Assembly (NCBI GenBank): GCA_021811635.1
Contig: JAJZNS010000025.1
Coordinates: 1 to 38,711, forward strand
Direction: 5' to 3'
Length of the DNA stretch: 38,711 bases
Source: Thermoplasmata archaeon
Lineage (GTDB): Archaea > Thermoplasmatota > Thermoplasmata > Thermoplasmatales > Thermoplasmataceae
The notes under the pieces were generated by a model. The model made no database searches and had not been told where the DNA came from. It worked only from the letters and a program-made list of their open reading frames with translations. The position numbers were made by a program, and so were the translations under genes. This document shows, one piece after another, positions 23,056 through 31,681 of this stretch (positions within the stretch are counted from its first letter, which is position 1; each line of letters begins with the position of its first letter).

Positions 23056-24584
23056 AGAGAATCTACGAATTTGCCGTAGTATTCTTTCTCTCGCTGGTAG
23101 CTGATTTCATAATTTTCCTGCCCGGATTGATACCATCCGGGGACGTTGGCCAGTTTGCCACATACGTCAGGGAAATTCATTTCAGTGGTGGATCAATCCC
23201 TGTGATAAACCAGCTTTACTATCCTGGTTCAGAATACATTTATCCGCCTGCACTGTTTTATCTTGATTATTTCCTTTCAATACCATTCGTTTCGGCGCAG
23301 GTTACCTATTTTTATTCTTATTCTCTTCTTTCAATAGCAATAATATTCAGTTCTCTGACATCGGTCCTGGTTTATTCAACAGGCTACCCGTACAGCGACA
23401 GGAGGCACTCGGCTATCGCCATGGTGCTGGTGTCTCTGATAGGGGCAGGTATTTACTCGCTTCCCTGGGGAGGTTATGCCTATATTTTTTCCCAGTTCTT
23501 CTTCCTCTCCCTTCTCGTCCTCTTGAACAATCTCAGGAAAGGCGGCGTTGATTTCAGGAAATACGCTGTTATGTCCGTTTTACTGTCAGGAATGATTGCG
23601 ATGTCCCACGACCTGACCTGGGCTGTCACGTCGTATCTGATGCTTCTCCTGACAGCCTATTACTGGATACGGCATGAGAAAACCCCCCTCATGTTTTCGC
23701 TTTTTTCCCTAGTCACCAGCGTAGTAGTCGGAGCCCTGTGGTGGCTGCCCAGGCTATCTTTCCTCCTCAATACGCTGAGGGTCTCATATTCCCAGGGAGG
23801 AGGAATATTACAGACAGTTCCTAAGCCGTTCACGGTCGTGCTTTCAATGATCCCCTCAATCGCAGAAATAGGAATTATCATGGGGTTCATGATTCTCTAT
23901 GCAATAAATACGAAGAGGAAAGTCGGCTTTGGGAACCCTTTCACGCTCTCTATCATCATGTTGCTGCCGCTCTCGATTTTTGTTTTCTGGGACGAGGTGG
24001 TCGCAGCAAGAATTGTGCTCTATCTCTTTCCAATGTTCACTGTCATAATCTGCATGAATCTGCCGGAATTCAGGGAACTGAAAATAAGAATTGCAGGAAA
24101 GCACAGGAAACTCTCAGCAGGAAAGGTGGCAGCTGTACTGCTGGTCAGCGCGATGATTCTTGGCCCTCTGCAGGTGTATCTGGATCAGAGTTCTGCTCAA
24201 TTCTATTCGAGCGGACCGTTTCAGTATGATCAGCAACTGGTAGATTATGGTGCAAATGTTACGCATTTTGGAAACTACACAGTGCTGGCACCATATTTCG
24301 GGCAAACGCTCTCTGCCATAGACGGCGTAAGGATAATCATCTATGAAGGATTTATTTTTGGTGAGGTACAGATAAACGAAAGAAACGCTGCAATCGGCAT
24401 ACTCACTGATCCCGGATCAAACAGTTCCCGGTTGAACATAACAGAATACAACATCGGCTTTGTGATAATCCCCGCATCATGGGAAAATTCCAGCGCGAGC
24501 GGGCTGTATATCAACCTCAGTCAATTAACCGTAGTCTTCTCCGATCAGTATTATATTGTGTACAAAACAGGCATCGTAGCCTGA
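23052..24584 (+). CDS. multi-spanning membrane protein, GT-C glycosyltransferase-like
   Basis: This 510-residue protein has roughly ten hydrophobic helices, starting with RIYEFAVVFFLSLVADFIIF. The first outer loop has PGLIPSGDVGQFATYVREI, with an acidic residue where GT-C enzymes carry their catalytic Asp. MSHDLTW and WWLPRL also recall GT-C-like archaeal proteins. The last 120 residues or so form an outer domain with six N-x-S/T sequons (NVT, NYT, NSS, NIT, NSS, NLS). It is translationally coupled to the GT4 gene, so lipid-linked sugar transfer outside the membrane is a reasonable idea. No precise family is certain. Confidence 0.65.
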   Translation: MKRIYEFAVVFFLSLVADFIIFLPGLIPSGDVGQFATYVREIHFSGGSIPVINQLYYPGSEYIYPPALFYLDYFLSIPFVSAQVTYFYSYSLLSIAIIFSSLTSVLVYSTGYPYSDRRHSAIAMVLVSLIGAGIYSLPWGGYAYIFSQFFFLSLLVLLNNLRKGGVDFRKYAVMSVLLSGMIAMSHDLTWAVTSYLMLLLTAYYWIRHEKTPLMFSLFSLVTSVVVGALWWLPRLSFLLNTLRVSYSQGGGILQTVPKPFTVVLSMIPSIAEIGIIMGFMILYAINTKRKVGFGNPFTLSIIMLLPLSIFVFWDEVVAARIVLYLFPMFTVIICMNLPEFRELKIRIAGKHRKLSAGKVAAVLLVSAMILGPLQVYLDQSSAQFYSSGPFQYDQQLVDYGANVTHFGNYTVLAPYFGQTLSAIDGVRIIIYEGFIFGEVQINERNAAIGILTDPGSNSSRLNITEYNIGFVIIPASWENSSASGLYINLSQLTVVFSDQYYIVYKTGIVA

Positions 24585-24590
24585 ACTATA

Positions 24591-25856
24591 TCACATGTAG
24601 TCGTTGTATGACTTTCCGTATCCCTCGTACGATCTTCCGCCGGTTTTCTTTCGTCTTGGGTTTCCATGGGAATTGCTTCCATTGCCTCCTTTACCCCGGT
24701 GGAAATTCCGCGAACCGTTATCCGTTCTCGTGCTCTTCCTGTAAAATGGTTCAGAAGGCTCTTCTGCAATGAGTCCAAGCTGGCTGATCCTAATGTTTGC
24801 CTTATCCTCGATCTCAGGTATAAGGTATTCCTCCGCATCGGTGAATATCGTGAATGCCCTGCCATCCCTTCCCATTCTCGCGGTACGGCCAACCCTGTGA
24901 ATATATACATTCGCCTCCTCAGGAGCGTCGAAGTTGATAATGTCTGAAACTTTGGGGATATCAAGCCCCCTGGAAGCAACATTTGTCGCCACCAGGTAAC
25001 TCGTCTTGTTCTTGAATTCCCTCAGTGCAGCCTCCCGCTGTGCCTGGGTTATATCGCCATGGAGGAGGACGGCATCAAGCTTCTCCCTTTTCATGGCGGA
25101 GAACACGCGGTTTGCATATTCCTTAGTATTGGTGAATATTATTGTCTTTTCCGGCTTGAAATGCTTTATGTAAGCCAGCAGCATCCCAAATTTGTTCCTT
25201 CTTTCGGAGATAGCGTAGTAATTGGTTATTGTTTCCACCGTACGTTCCTCCTCGTTTCCGATGATTATATTCTTTCTGTCCTTCTTCATGTATCGCTTTG
25301 CGACCTGGACAATCCCGCTGGGCATTGTAGCCGAAAAGAGAAGTGTCTGACGGTTCTGTGGCGTAAATGATAGTATATCCTTTATGTCATCAACAAAACC
25401 CATGTCAAGCATTACGTCAGCTTCATCAAGAACCACGTGTTCAACCAGGGACAGATTCAGTTCATGCCTTGAAATCAGGTCCAGAATCCTTCCAGGGGTA
25501 CCGACGACTATGCTTGGCTTTCTTCGCAAGGCTTCAATCTGTGTGTTAATTGATGCTCCGCCGTAGACGGTAACTACTTTCTTGCGGGTATTTGCCGCAA
25601 TGCTTGATGCAACTTCGGAAACCTGTTTGGCCAGTTCCCGCGTTGGGGCCAGGACGAGCACGCGAAGGCCGTCCTTGTTCAATATCTTCTGCGTAATTGG
25701 GATCATGAAGGCTCCGGTTTTTCCCGTGCCTGTTTTGGCGCGCACAGTTACATCCCAGCCTCCGAGAACGAGGGGTATTGTTACCTCCTGCACCTCGGTA
25801 GGCTGAAGGAATTTCATGCTGCTGAGAGAATTCAAAATCCGCTGATCAAGTTCCAT
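24591..25856 (-). CDS. DEAD-box RNA helicase
   Basis: The protein has about 421 residues with all core motifs: FLQPTEVQ (Q motif), AKTGTGKTGAF (I), PTRELAKQ (Ia), TPGRILDL (Ib), LDEADVMLDMGF (II), FSATMP (III), IIFTNTKEYA (IV), ATNVASRGLDIP (V) and HRVGRTARMGRDG (VI). A basic, Gly-, Asn- and Arg-rich tail of about 50 residues follows, probably an RNA-binding extension. It would use ATP to remodel RNA, for example in ribosome assembly or decay. A TATA-like GTTTAAAT (about 25874-25882) suggests a leaderless start at the ATG of 25856; a TTG at 25874 would add six residues. The gene ends 6 bases from the convergent membrane protein gene. Confidence 0.95.
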   Translation of the reverse strand: MELDQRILNSLSSMKFLQPTEVQEVTIPLVLGGWDVTVRAKTGTGKTGAFMIPITQKILNKDGLRVLVLAPTRELAKQVSEVASSIAANTRKKVVTVYGGASINTQIEALRRKPSIVVGTPGRILDLISRHELNLSLVEHVVLDEADVMLDMGFVDDIKDILSFTPQNRQTLLFSATMPSGIVQVAKRYMKKDRKNIIIGNEEERTVETITNYYAISERRNKFGMLLAYIKHFKPEKTIIFTNTKEYANRVFSAMKREKLDAVLLHGDITQAQREAALREFKNKTSYLVATNVASRGLDIPKVSDIINFDAPEEANVYIHRVGRTARMGRDGRAFTIFTDAEEYLIPEIEDKANIRISQLGLIAEEPSEPFYRKSTRTDNGSRNFHRGKGGNGSNSHGNPRRKKTGGRSYEGYGKSYNDYM

Positions 25857-25957
25857 TTCTTCGAAATTTACCAATTTAAACTCATGCCTTATTGCGTCTT
25901 GTTAAATGAACTATCGCATAGTCCTACGGCTGAAACCGGAAAGGCAGTACCCTGCAT

Positions 25958-26833
25958 TCACTTTTCAATCAGGTCAAGCAGGGAAGATCGGCTGAGTCCG
26001 GAAAACCCATTCCCATTCAAATAAATCCATGCAGCAGAGTTTCCAAGCCTTATGGAATCGGCTATGCTCATGTTCAGGTAAACGCCAAGGTAAAAACCAG
26101 CACGGAACACATCCCCTGCGCCAACTGTATTTACGGGTGAATCGACTTTTCGTGTCCTGAACCATGACTTTCTTCCATTGGCAATGAGTTGTGTGCCATC
26201 GGAGCCATGGGTTACAATCACTTTTGCATTGTCGGGGATCCTGCCTATTTTATCCTGAGAACTGGTGAGCATTTCAAACTCGTCTTCGTTGAAAAACAAG
26301 AGGTCAGCCCTCTTGAGGAATGCCGTTATCTGACTATCGCTATAGCGGTAAAAGATCTCCTGGCTTGGATCAAATGCCACCTGCGTATCTTTGATGGCAT
26401 CAAGCAATGAAATATACAGAGAAGGCGGGCCGGTGGAAAAATGTACATACCTGTATTCATTCAGTCTTTCCATCCCCACCCGCGTGTCCCAGGTCTCCAT
26501 AGGCCCCTGCTGCATATAGGCTGTCTGGGACTGCCCGCTGCTGACAATGTAACATGACGGGCCATCATCGTTTTCCGATTCTTCGACTGAGGATGTGTCA
26601 ATTCCCTTCTCGTTCAGGAATGTCAGGTAATCCCTGTGTGTTCTTGCAGATACCCTTGAAAAAATCGTGAACGGAAGGCCAAGGCGGCTCGCAGCCATGG
26701 CAAAGTTTCCTGCGGTCCCCCCATATTTTGTATCTACTGAAATAAGTCTGTTGGATCCTTTCTCTGCCACTTTCTCCACGTTAAGGACAGTATCTATATT
26801 CAGGTGACCAAAATATGCCAGGAACTTTTCCAT
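25958..26833 (-). CDS. PfkB-family carbohydrate or nucleoside kinase
   Basis: This protein of 291-296 residues of the ribokinase fold has the substrate-side GGTAGNFAMAASRLG near residue 40 and the ATP and catalytic site NTVGAGDVFRAGFYLG near the C-terminus, with the general base aspartate in GAGD. ADLLFFNEDEFEML is the usual PfkB signature strand. The family phosphorylates sugars or nucleosides; comparable archaeal proteins include nucleoside kinases, but I cannot choose a substrate. The start is either ATG 26833 or ATG 26848; the family N-terminus fits the former. The promoter is not clear. Confidence 0.85.
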   Translation of the reverse strand: MEKFLAYFGHLNIDTVLNVEKVAEKGSNRLISVDTKYGGTAGNFAMAASRLGLPFTIFSRVSARTHRDYLTFLNEKGIDTSSVEESENDDGPSCYIVSSGQSQTAYMQQGPMETWDTRVGMERLNEYRYVHFSTGPPSLYISLLDAIKDTQVAFDPSQEIFYRYSDSQITAFLKRADLLFFNEDEFEMLTSSQDKIGRIPDNAKVIVTHGSDGTQLIANGRKSWFRTRKVDSPVNTVGAGDVFRAGFYLGVYLNMSIADSIRLGNSAAWIYLNGNGFSGLSRSSLLDLIEK

Positions 26834-26896
26834 TGGACTATGGCACATTGCATGGTTGCTCTTGAATCCTCGCGGTCATTCCCCGGCGATGGCAAG

Positions 26897-26904
26897 ATAA
26901 TTAT
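26897..26904 (+). promoter_or_regulatory. TATA-like box of the AbrB-like gene
   Basis: The self-complementary ATAATTAT is centred about 25 bases before the ATG at 26926, giving a leaderless mRNA for the small AbrB-like gene. Because it reads the same on both strands it could also serve the divergent PfkB gene, though at about 65 bases from that start the spacing is long. Confidence 0.45.
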
Positions 26905-26925
26905 CCTGCGGTAAAATTACACTTA

Positions 26926-27093
26926 ATGCCAAAAAGGGTATTAGTTGATGTTTCCCACATATCATCGAAGGGCGCTTCAATGCGCATTACTATTCCAAAG
27001 AAAATCGGGACCTACCTCGGGCTGGAAGCATCCGACATAGTGGCATTCTATGAAGAGGAGGACGGGAAGATTGTGCTGGAAAAGCTGAAATGA
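26926..27093 (+). CDS. small AbrB/SpoVT-like swapped-hairpin protein
   Basis: This gene encodes 55 residues and begins MPKRVLVDVSHISSKGASMR. The core ASMRITIPKKIGTYLGLEA followed by DIVAFYEEEDGKIVLEKL is the AbrB-type pattern (R-x-T-I-P-K, then a hydrophobic strand and a final strand) of small dimeric DNA-binding proteins and antitoxins. There is no toxin-like neighbour: upstream lies the divergent PfkB gene and 32 bases downstream an MFS permease with its own TATA-like box. It is probably a transcription regulator of one of these. Its small size makes it easy to miss in annotation. Confidence 0.75.
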   Translation: MPKRVLVDVSHISSKGASMRITIPKKIGTYLGLEASDIVAFYEEEDGKIVLEKLK

Positions 27094-27125
27094 ATATTTA
27101 ATTCCGCAGCCGACATCTCCGGCGA

Positions 27126-28235
27126 GTGCTGAATCGATCTGACGAAAACATTACCGTTCCCGCTTCCAGCGGGTTCTATGCCATGGGGTGGTTCGCACTT
27201 GCTTTTACTTTCCCTATACTTTCGGTTTACCTCGGATACGGGTATGTGGTTACGGGAATACTGGGAAGCATTATAGGCCTGCCTTTTGCAATTGTATCAT
27301 TCCTTCTCAGGCGCAGCGATCTTAAGCGTATCCTGGCAGTCGTCCGCTTCTGCACCATTGCAATGGTTCCGGTCACCCTGGTGTTTGCGGTGCTGTATGG
27401 CAGCCTTTTCTTTCCACTCCTGATAATCTCTGATTTCGTGACCGGGACTTTCTGGATAGGGATGGAGATTTACATAGGCTACGCCGGCATGGAAGGCCTT
27501 GCAGAGCGGTATTCCTCCGCGTGGGGAATACCGAATCTCATCTCACCGATACTCGCAGGTTTCCTGCTCAGCTATCTTGGCTTTTCCTACCTGTTTGTCT
27601 TTTCCTTCATGTTCTTTCTGATTGCAGCGTTATTCATTCCTGCCGGGAATGCGCGTCAGAGGGATTTTTCAGCAGGGACACTGGCTTCCCCGCTCATGGT
27701 ACTTCCACTGTTGTTTGTTGGAATCTCTTCCGGCTTTCTTTACTATGTCATAGTTCCGTTTCTCAAGCTTCTAAGTTACAGGGCTTACGACATCGGTATT
27801 ATTGTATCCATACCTCCTCTTGTTTCTGCGGTGACTTTCATTGCAATGAACCGGCTTAAAAGCAGCAACTGGCAGGCATATGCGATAGCCTCATCGCTTC
27901 TCCTCTCTGTTCCGTTATTTCTTGCCTTTTCATCATCGCTGGAAGCCATAATCATCCTTTCCTCCATTTCAGCTGTGGGATCGTCGATAGCATTTTCCAA
28001 GCTGCTTGCCTACATTTCTGCCACCTCATCCCCGGGCACCGGAGTTTTCTACTATGAGGCACTGTTCGGCACAGGCTTTACAGTTGGCAGCCTGCTTGGA
28101 GGCATCGGGTTTGGCATGATACACTTTCAGATTGCGCTGTGGCTGTTCCTTCCGGGCATATTGTTCGCGATTGTTCTTTCCCTTGCTTTGCTTTTAACAC
28201 GAATTCGCGGGCAGTCACGATTCAGTCCAGGATAG
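27126..28235 (+). CDS. major facilitator superfamily permease
   Basis: This 369-residue, very hydrophobic protein has about 11-12 predicted helices, with a basic loop after the second (LLRRSDLKRILAVVRF) and a central cytosolic break (PAGNARQRDFSAG). The twofold layout and length fit an MFS transporter. The substrate is unknown. The GTG start at 27126 lies about 25 bases after a TATA-like ATATTTAAT (27094-27102), so it may be transcribed apart from the AbrB-like gene. No other in-frame start fits better, because the first helix begins near residue 16. Confidence 0.75.
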   Translation: MLNRSDENITVPASSGFYAMGWFALAFTFPILSVYLGYGYVVTGILGSIIGLPFAIVSFLLRRSDLKRILAVVRFCTIAMVPVTLVFAVLYGSLFFPLLIISDFVTGTFWIGMEIYIGYAGMEGLAERYSSAWGIPNLISPILAGFLLSYLGFSYLFVFSFMFFLIAALFIPAGNARQRDFSAGTLASPLMVLPLLFVGISSGFLYYVIVPFLKLLSYRAYDIGIIVSIPPLVSAVTFIAMNRLKSSNWQAYAIASSLLLSVPLFLAFSSSLEAIIILSSISAVGSSIAFSKLLAYISATSSPGTGVFYYEALFGTGFTVGSLLGGIGFGMIHFQIALWLFLPGILFAIVLSLALLLTRIRGQSRFSPG

Positions 28236-28271
28236 CTGTACGATAACGGTATAATGTTTGACCAGTGCAAT

Positions 28272-29360
28272 TCAGAAGCGAGAGCTTCTGATGTCTATTC
28301 TTACATTCATTGGGCCCTCGGCATCCTTGTCGATTACCTGGCCGCATTTCAGACAGGTGAGTGATCCGTCAGGGTTGATTTTGTATGTCACGGATCCGCA
28401 GGACGGACAGGAACTGTTGATCCACGGGCTTATGGTGCGCCTCGGACTTCCATCCCGCATCACCCTGGCGGTTGCATTCCTTACGCGAAGACTAGCGCCA
28501 TCCCTCATGAAAGTGAAGAGTGCGGCGAAAATAGATGTGATGCCTATGAAAGCCCATACCAGGATGAACAGGCCAACCGACAGCGAAATCATGGAAGCGT
28601 ATTGTGAGGTTCCGGCTGCACTCCATGCTGATACTATGTCCATTGCCATGAGCGAAAAGTAGAGCAATGCGGCTGCGGGCAACCCGAATCTGATGAAGCT
28701 GTAAGTGATCACGAAGTATTCCAGTGCCAGCACCGTGTAGGAGAATACGTCTCCGCCGTTGGAGAAAAAGAACAGCCCAAAAATCAGGGCGGCGGGAACC
28801 CATGCAATGGCAGCTACGCCCAGCGCTGAGAAATCACGGGGAATTATTCCAAAGACAAGTTTCCTCACTGAAAGCCCGCCGGTCACAATCATGTAAAGTA
28901 TTGAAACGGCAAGGATTGGAAGCAGCAGAAGTTCCAGGAATTCATAGGTGTTCTGATATATAATAACCATAACCGTCGCAAGCGGGGTTGAGCTGAATGC
29001 TGCTCCTGCGGGCGGAGGAGAGATGAATACGGGTAGGGTCACTGTCAGCAGGAGGTTGCTTGATATGAGTATCGCAAAAACCCGCATAATAGCGAACCGT
29101 TCATATACTCCATCCCTTACCTCAATGAAATAGTAGAATACAGCAATAACTAAGGGAATCACGATTACTGAAGCCTCCATTAAAATTGGGGGGCCCCCGG
29201 CGTTAGAATAATATGGATTGTTGTGGATTGTGAAAAGCGTGCCAGATAAATCCGAGAATATCCCATAAATGAAGTAGAAAGCTATTGCAAGGGCGAGCAT
29301 AATTCCTGCCAGCCCGAAATACCTTTCTATCTTTCTTATCAGATCAGGTTGGAAATCCAT
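28272..29360 (-). CDS. membrane protein with C-terminal zinc ribbon
   Basis: This 362-residue protein has about eight hydrophobic helices between residues 18 and 285, then a basic linker (RVRNATARVMRDGSPRR) and a cytosolic zinc-ribbon-like module, CPSCG followed 14 residues later by CLKCG, close to the C-terminus. No enzyme or transporter family was recognised. The ribbon suggests contact with nucleic acid or protein on the inner face. It lies 15 bases after the AlaX-like gene on the same strand, so co-transcription is likely. The short acidic outer loop with NNPYYSNAGGPP is distinctive. Confidence 0.65.
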   Translation of the reverse strand: MDFQPDLIRKIERYFGLAGIMLALAIAFYFIYGIFSDLSGTLFTIHNNPYYSNAGGPPILMEASVIVIPLVIAVFYYFIEVRDGVYERFAIMRVFAILISSNLLLTVTLPVFISPPPAGAAFSSTPLATVMVIIYQNTYEFLELLLLPILAVSILYMIVTGGLSVRKLVFGIIPRDFSALGVAAIAWVPAALIFGLFFFSNGGDVFSYTVLALEYFVITYSFIRFGLPAAALLYFSLMAMDIVSAWSAAGTSQYASMISLSVGLFILVWAFIGITSIFAALFTFMRDGASLRVRNATARVMRDGSPRRTISPWINSSCPSCGSVTYKINPDGSLTCLKCGQVIDKDAEGPMNVRIDIRSSRF

Positions 29361-29375
29361 CGCGAGTCTTCGGCT

Positions 29376-30098
29376 TTATAGTGCAAGGTTGATTATCAAC
29401 CTCTTGTTTATCTTTCCCTTCACCAGCGTTGTCTTTATCGTTATCTTTCCTATTTCTGATGTGTTCTTCACCTGAATTCCCATGTCAAACTGGGTTGCCA
29501 GGCCAGGGATTTCCGTCACCCTTATTTTCTCGTAGTCAGGTATGCTGTTCTTGTTCAGGAACATCAATGTCCCATTCTTGGCGAATTCTTCCTTTGAAAT
29601 GTATTTGCTGGTTATCGGCAGTGCTGAAGCCACCTTCTCATTCACCGAAGCTTCGATGTCCCTCACCAATCCCTCAGTAAGATCCCTATCCGTAAGCAGG
29701 TCAATCCATGACTGATCATCATATGTTTCGTTCATCCTTGTGAGGCATTGCAGTTTTTCATAAGCAATTCCGGAGACAAGGTACATTGCGCTCCTGAATT
29801 TCATGTGAATGTATCTTATGTTCCAGTCGATTACCTGTTTGACCGATTTTCCCGCTATATCCTGGGGATAGGGATCATACAGGGACATAAGGTGGACGAA
29901 AAGTCCGTCGCTCCAGGCGTCTGCAATAGCAAACTCCTTTCCGTCTATGAACACCTTCCCCTTGTCGTTGGGTTGGCCGAAGCTCGTGGGAAAGAAAATG
30001 CTTCTATCAACAACCAGGTCAGTAAATTCAACTTGTGACACGGTGCTTATGCACTCCGTTTCATAGGGGTGATCCAGGTACAAGAGTTCTGTTGGCAT
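29376..30098 (-). CDS. AlaX-like protein lacking the zinc-ligand histidines
   Basis: This 240-residue protein resembles AlaX, the free-standing editing domain that hydrolyses mischarged alanyl-tRNA. Shared parts include ATELLYLDHPY-like N-terminus, DRSIFFPTSFGQPNDKG, VIDWNIRYIHM and VKNTSEIGKI. In AlaX the metal site is HxxxH plus (C/D)GGTH. Here the first motif reads RSAMY (both His replaced) and the second DMGIQ (His replaced by Gln), so three histidine ligands are missing. Also, the usual TGGGQP reads TSFGQP. Editing activity by the known mechanism is therefore unlikely. It may bind tRNA or another RNA without catalysis, or have a new role. Confidence 0.8.
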   Translation of the reverse strand: MPTELLYLDHPYETECISTVSQVEFTDLVVDRSIFFPTSFGQPNDKGKVFIDGKEFAIADAWSDGLFVHLMSLYDPYPQDIAGKSVKQVIDWNIRYIHMKFRSAMYLVSGIAYEKLQCLTRMNETYDDQSWIDLLTDRDLTEGLVRDIEASVNEKVASALPITSKYISKEEFAKNGTLMFLNKNSIPDYEKIRVTEIPGLATQFDMGIQVKNTSEIGKITIKTTLVKGKINKRLIINLAL

Positions 30099-30134
30099 CC
30101 TGCAGCAAAATCTTAATAGTATTTATTGATTTTT

Positions 30135-30371
30135 ATGAAAGCTATGGAACTGTCTCTTGAATTGGTCATTCGTAATCTCAGGATCGACTGCAATGACATC
30201 CTCAATTCGCTGGAGCCGGACAATGTTGGTATGATCGATGGAGAATGCATGGAAAACAATTCCCTGAAATTTACAGTCACTAAAATTAAGCCCTCGTCAA
30301 TCTACTCTCTCACCGAGGAACTGGTGATGAGCGTGGACGAGGTTGAGAAAATGGGAGAAGGCTACTCCTGA
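30135..30371 (+). CDS. Pcc1-like KEOPS complex subunit
   Basis: The gene encodes about 78 residues from the ATG at 30135. The pattern [26 protein letters not shown], then [31 protein letters not shown], fits Pcc1, the small dimeric subunit of the KEOPS complex that makes t6A in tRNA: strand, helix, two strands, then a long C-terminal helix. No catalytic residues are expected. A TATA-like stretch near 30108-30125 lies in the 36-base gap shared with the divergent AlaX-like gene. Its last 10 bases overlap the end of the convergent TFB gene. The match is by pattern, since the family is short and diverse. Confidence 0.65.
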   Translation: MKAMELSLELVIRNLRIDCNDILNSLEPDNVGMIDGECMENNSLKFTVTKIKPSSIYSLTEELVMSVDEVEKMGEGYS

Positions 30372-31306
30372 ATGCCAAGGGGTAGCTTTTCTGTCAGTTC
30401 CTTGTACCTGTTTCTTATTGTGACTTCGGTGACTCCAGCAACTTCCGAGACAGCTCTCTGGGTCCTGCGCTCTCCTGTCAGGAGCGACGCGATATATATC
30501 GCGGCCGCAGCAACCCCTGTAGGCCCCTTACCGGAGGTCAGATCATTATCACGCGCCATCTTCAGGATGTCCAGCGCCTTTTTTCTGGCTTCCTGGGAGA
30601 GCTTGAGCCGGCTGCAGAACCTGTTGACATAGTCATCAGGCTTTGAAGGGAGAATATTCAGCTTAAGGTATCTGCTCATGATCCTGTAGGTCCTGCCTAT
30701 TTCCTTCTTCTTTACCCTGGTTACAGATCCAATCTCATCCAGTGTCCTGGGAACATTGGTAAGCCTGCAGGCTGCATATATAGAACCGGCTACGACTCCC
30801 TCAATGCTTCTGCCACGAATCATGTTCTGCTTTACTGCCTTCCTGTATATCACCGCGGCAGTTTCCCTGACGTCGTTTGGTATGCTGAGATTTGATGCCA
30901 TCCTTTCAAGCTCCTGAAGAGCCTGTGATAGGTTTCTCTCAGCAGCATTAGATACCTTGATTCGCTTCTGCCACTTTCTGAGTCTGTAGAGCTGTGCCCT
31001 GTTTCTGGTAGGGATAGACTTTCCGTAGGAATCCTTGTTCTTCCAGGAAATGTCCGTAGAAAGACCCTTGTCGTGTATAGTAAATGTCATGGGCGAGCCC
31101 GCTCTGGATCTTGCGTCATTCTGCTCTGAGTCGAATGCCCTCCACTCCGGTCCCTGATCAATGAAGTTATCGTCTATCACTATCCCGCAGTTGTTACAGA
31201 TCAATTCCCCGCGTTCATAATCCCTAACGATTTGCGTGGAACCGCATTCCGGGCATTTAACAATCTCCTCCGTCTTTCGCTCCTTTTTCTCTTCGGCCTC
31301 AGTCAT
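30362..31306 (-). CDS. tfb: transcription initiation factor TFB
   Basis: This protein of about 314 residues binds TBP and promoter DNA and recruits RNA polymerase. It has the N-terminal zinc ribbon [10 protein letters not shown] and CNNCGIVID, the B-finger/linker [18 protein letters not shown], and two cyclin-like repeats ([19 protein letters not shown] and [18 protein letters not shown]). I prefer the ATG at 31306, because AGGTGAGG, which includes the Gar1 stop codon, is then a Shine-Dalgarno-like element with 5-7 bases spacing; the upstream GTG at 31318 lies within it. It forms a Gar1-TFB operon, a widespread archaeal arrangement. Confidence 0.96.
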   Translation of the reverse strand: MTEAEEKKERKTEEIVKCPECGSTQIVRDYERGELICNNCGIVIDDNFIDQGPEWRAFDSEQNDARSRAGSPMTFTIHDKGLSTDISWKNKDSYGKSIPTRNRAQLYRLRKWQKRIKVSNAAERNLSQALQELERMASNLSIPNDVRETAAVIYRKAVKQNMIRGRSIEGVVAGSIYAACRLTNVPRTLDEIGSVTRVKKKEIGRTYRIMSRYLKLNILPSKPDDYVNRFCSRLKLSQEARKKALDILKMARDNDLTSGKGPTGVAAAAIYIASLLTGERRTQRAVSEVAGVTEVTIRNRYKELTEKLPLGIQE

Positions 31307-31314
31307 ATATTTCC

Positions 31315-31533
31315 TCACCTGAAATACACGGATTCAACTCCATCCAGATTTGCCTTTGCGTCTCTAAGTTTCAGTATTGCCATCGGTTCCCTGACAGGGC
31401 CAAGTATCTTCACCACCTTGCCTATGGGTGCATTACCGCTAATGTAGGCTCTGCTGTACATCTCTACGGGTGCTTTGAGTGATAGGAGGACCTCGTCTCC
31501 ATTACGTTTGATTATCCTTCCGGTTTGATCCAT
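31315..31533 (-). CDS. gar1: H/ACA RNA-protein complex component Gar1
   Basis: This 72-residue beta-barrel protein has the Gar1 pattern: [30 protein letters not shown]. It is a subunit of the H/ACA guide RNA pseudouridylation complex, contacting Cbf5. Its position directly before TFB, overlapping its upstream region by a few bases, is the standard archaeal context and strengthens the call. The ATG lies 24-33 bases after a clear TATA-like box. Confidence 0.9.
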   Translation of the reverse strand: MDQTGRIIKRNGDEVLLSLKAPVEMYSRAYISGNAPIGKVVKILGPVREPMAILKLRDAKANLDGVESVYFR

Positions 31534-31556
31534 CGGTTATTCTATATTTCGAGTTA

Positions 31557-31566
31557 GTATATAAGG
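31557..31566 (-). promoter_or_regulatory. TATA box of the gar1-tfb operon
   Basis: The minus strand reads CCTTATATAC here, 24-33 bases before the gar1 ATG at 31533. This would give a leaderless or nearly leaderless operon mRNA. Confidence 0.6.
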
Positions 31567-31681
31567 ATTCCGTAACACTATTAATATTTTTGTCTTTAAT
31601 TAGAATTGCTAAAATTTAGGCTTAGTCGGCATCTCCCATGCAATCAATCAACCTTTTATCTTGTTGCAGAATAATGAAATC

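Noticed and set aside
26897..26904. Palindrome ATAATTAT as a repressor operator
   Set aside because: Its position 25 bases before the AbrB-like ATG is explained by a TATA box, and short AT-rich palindromes arise by chance.
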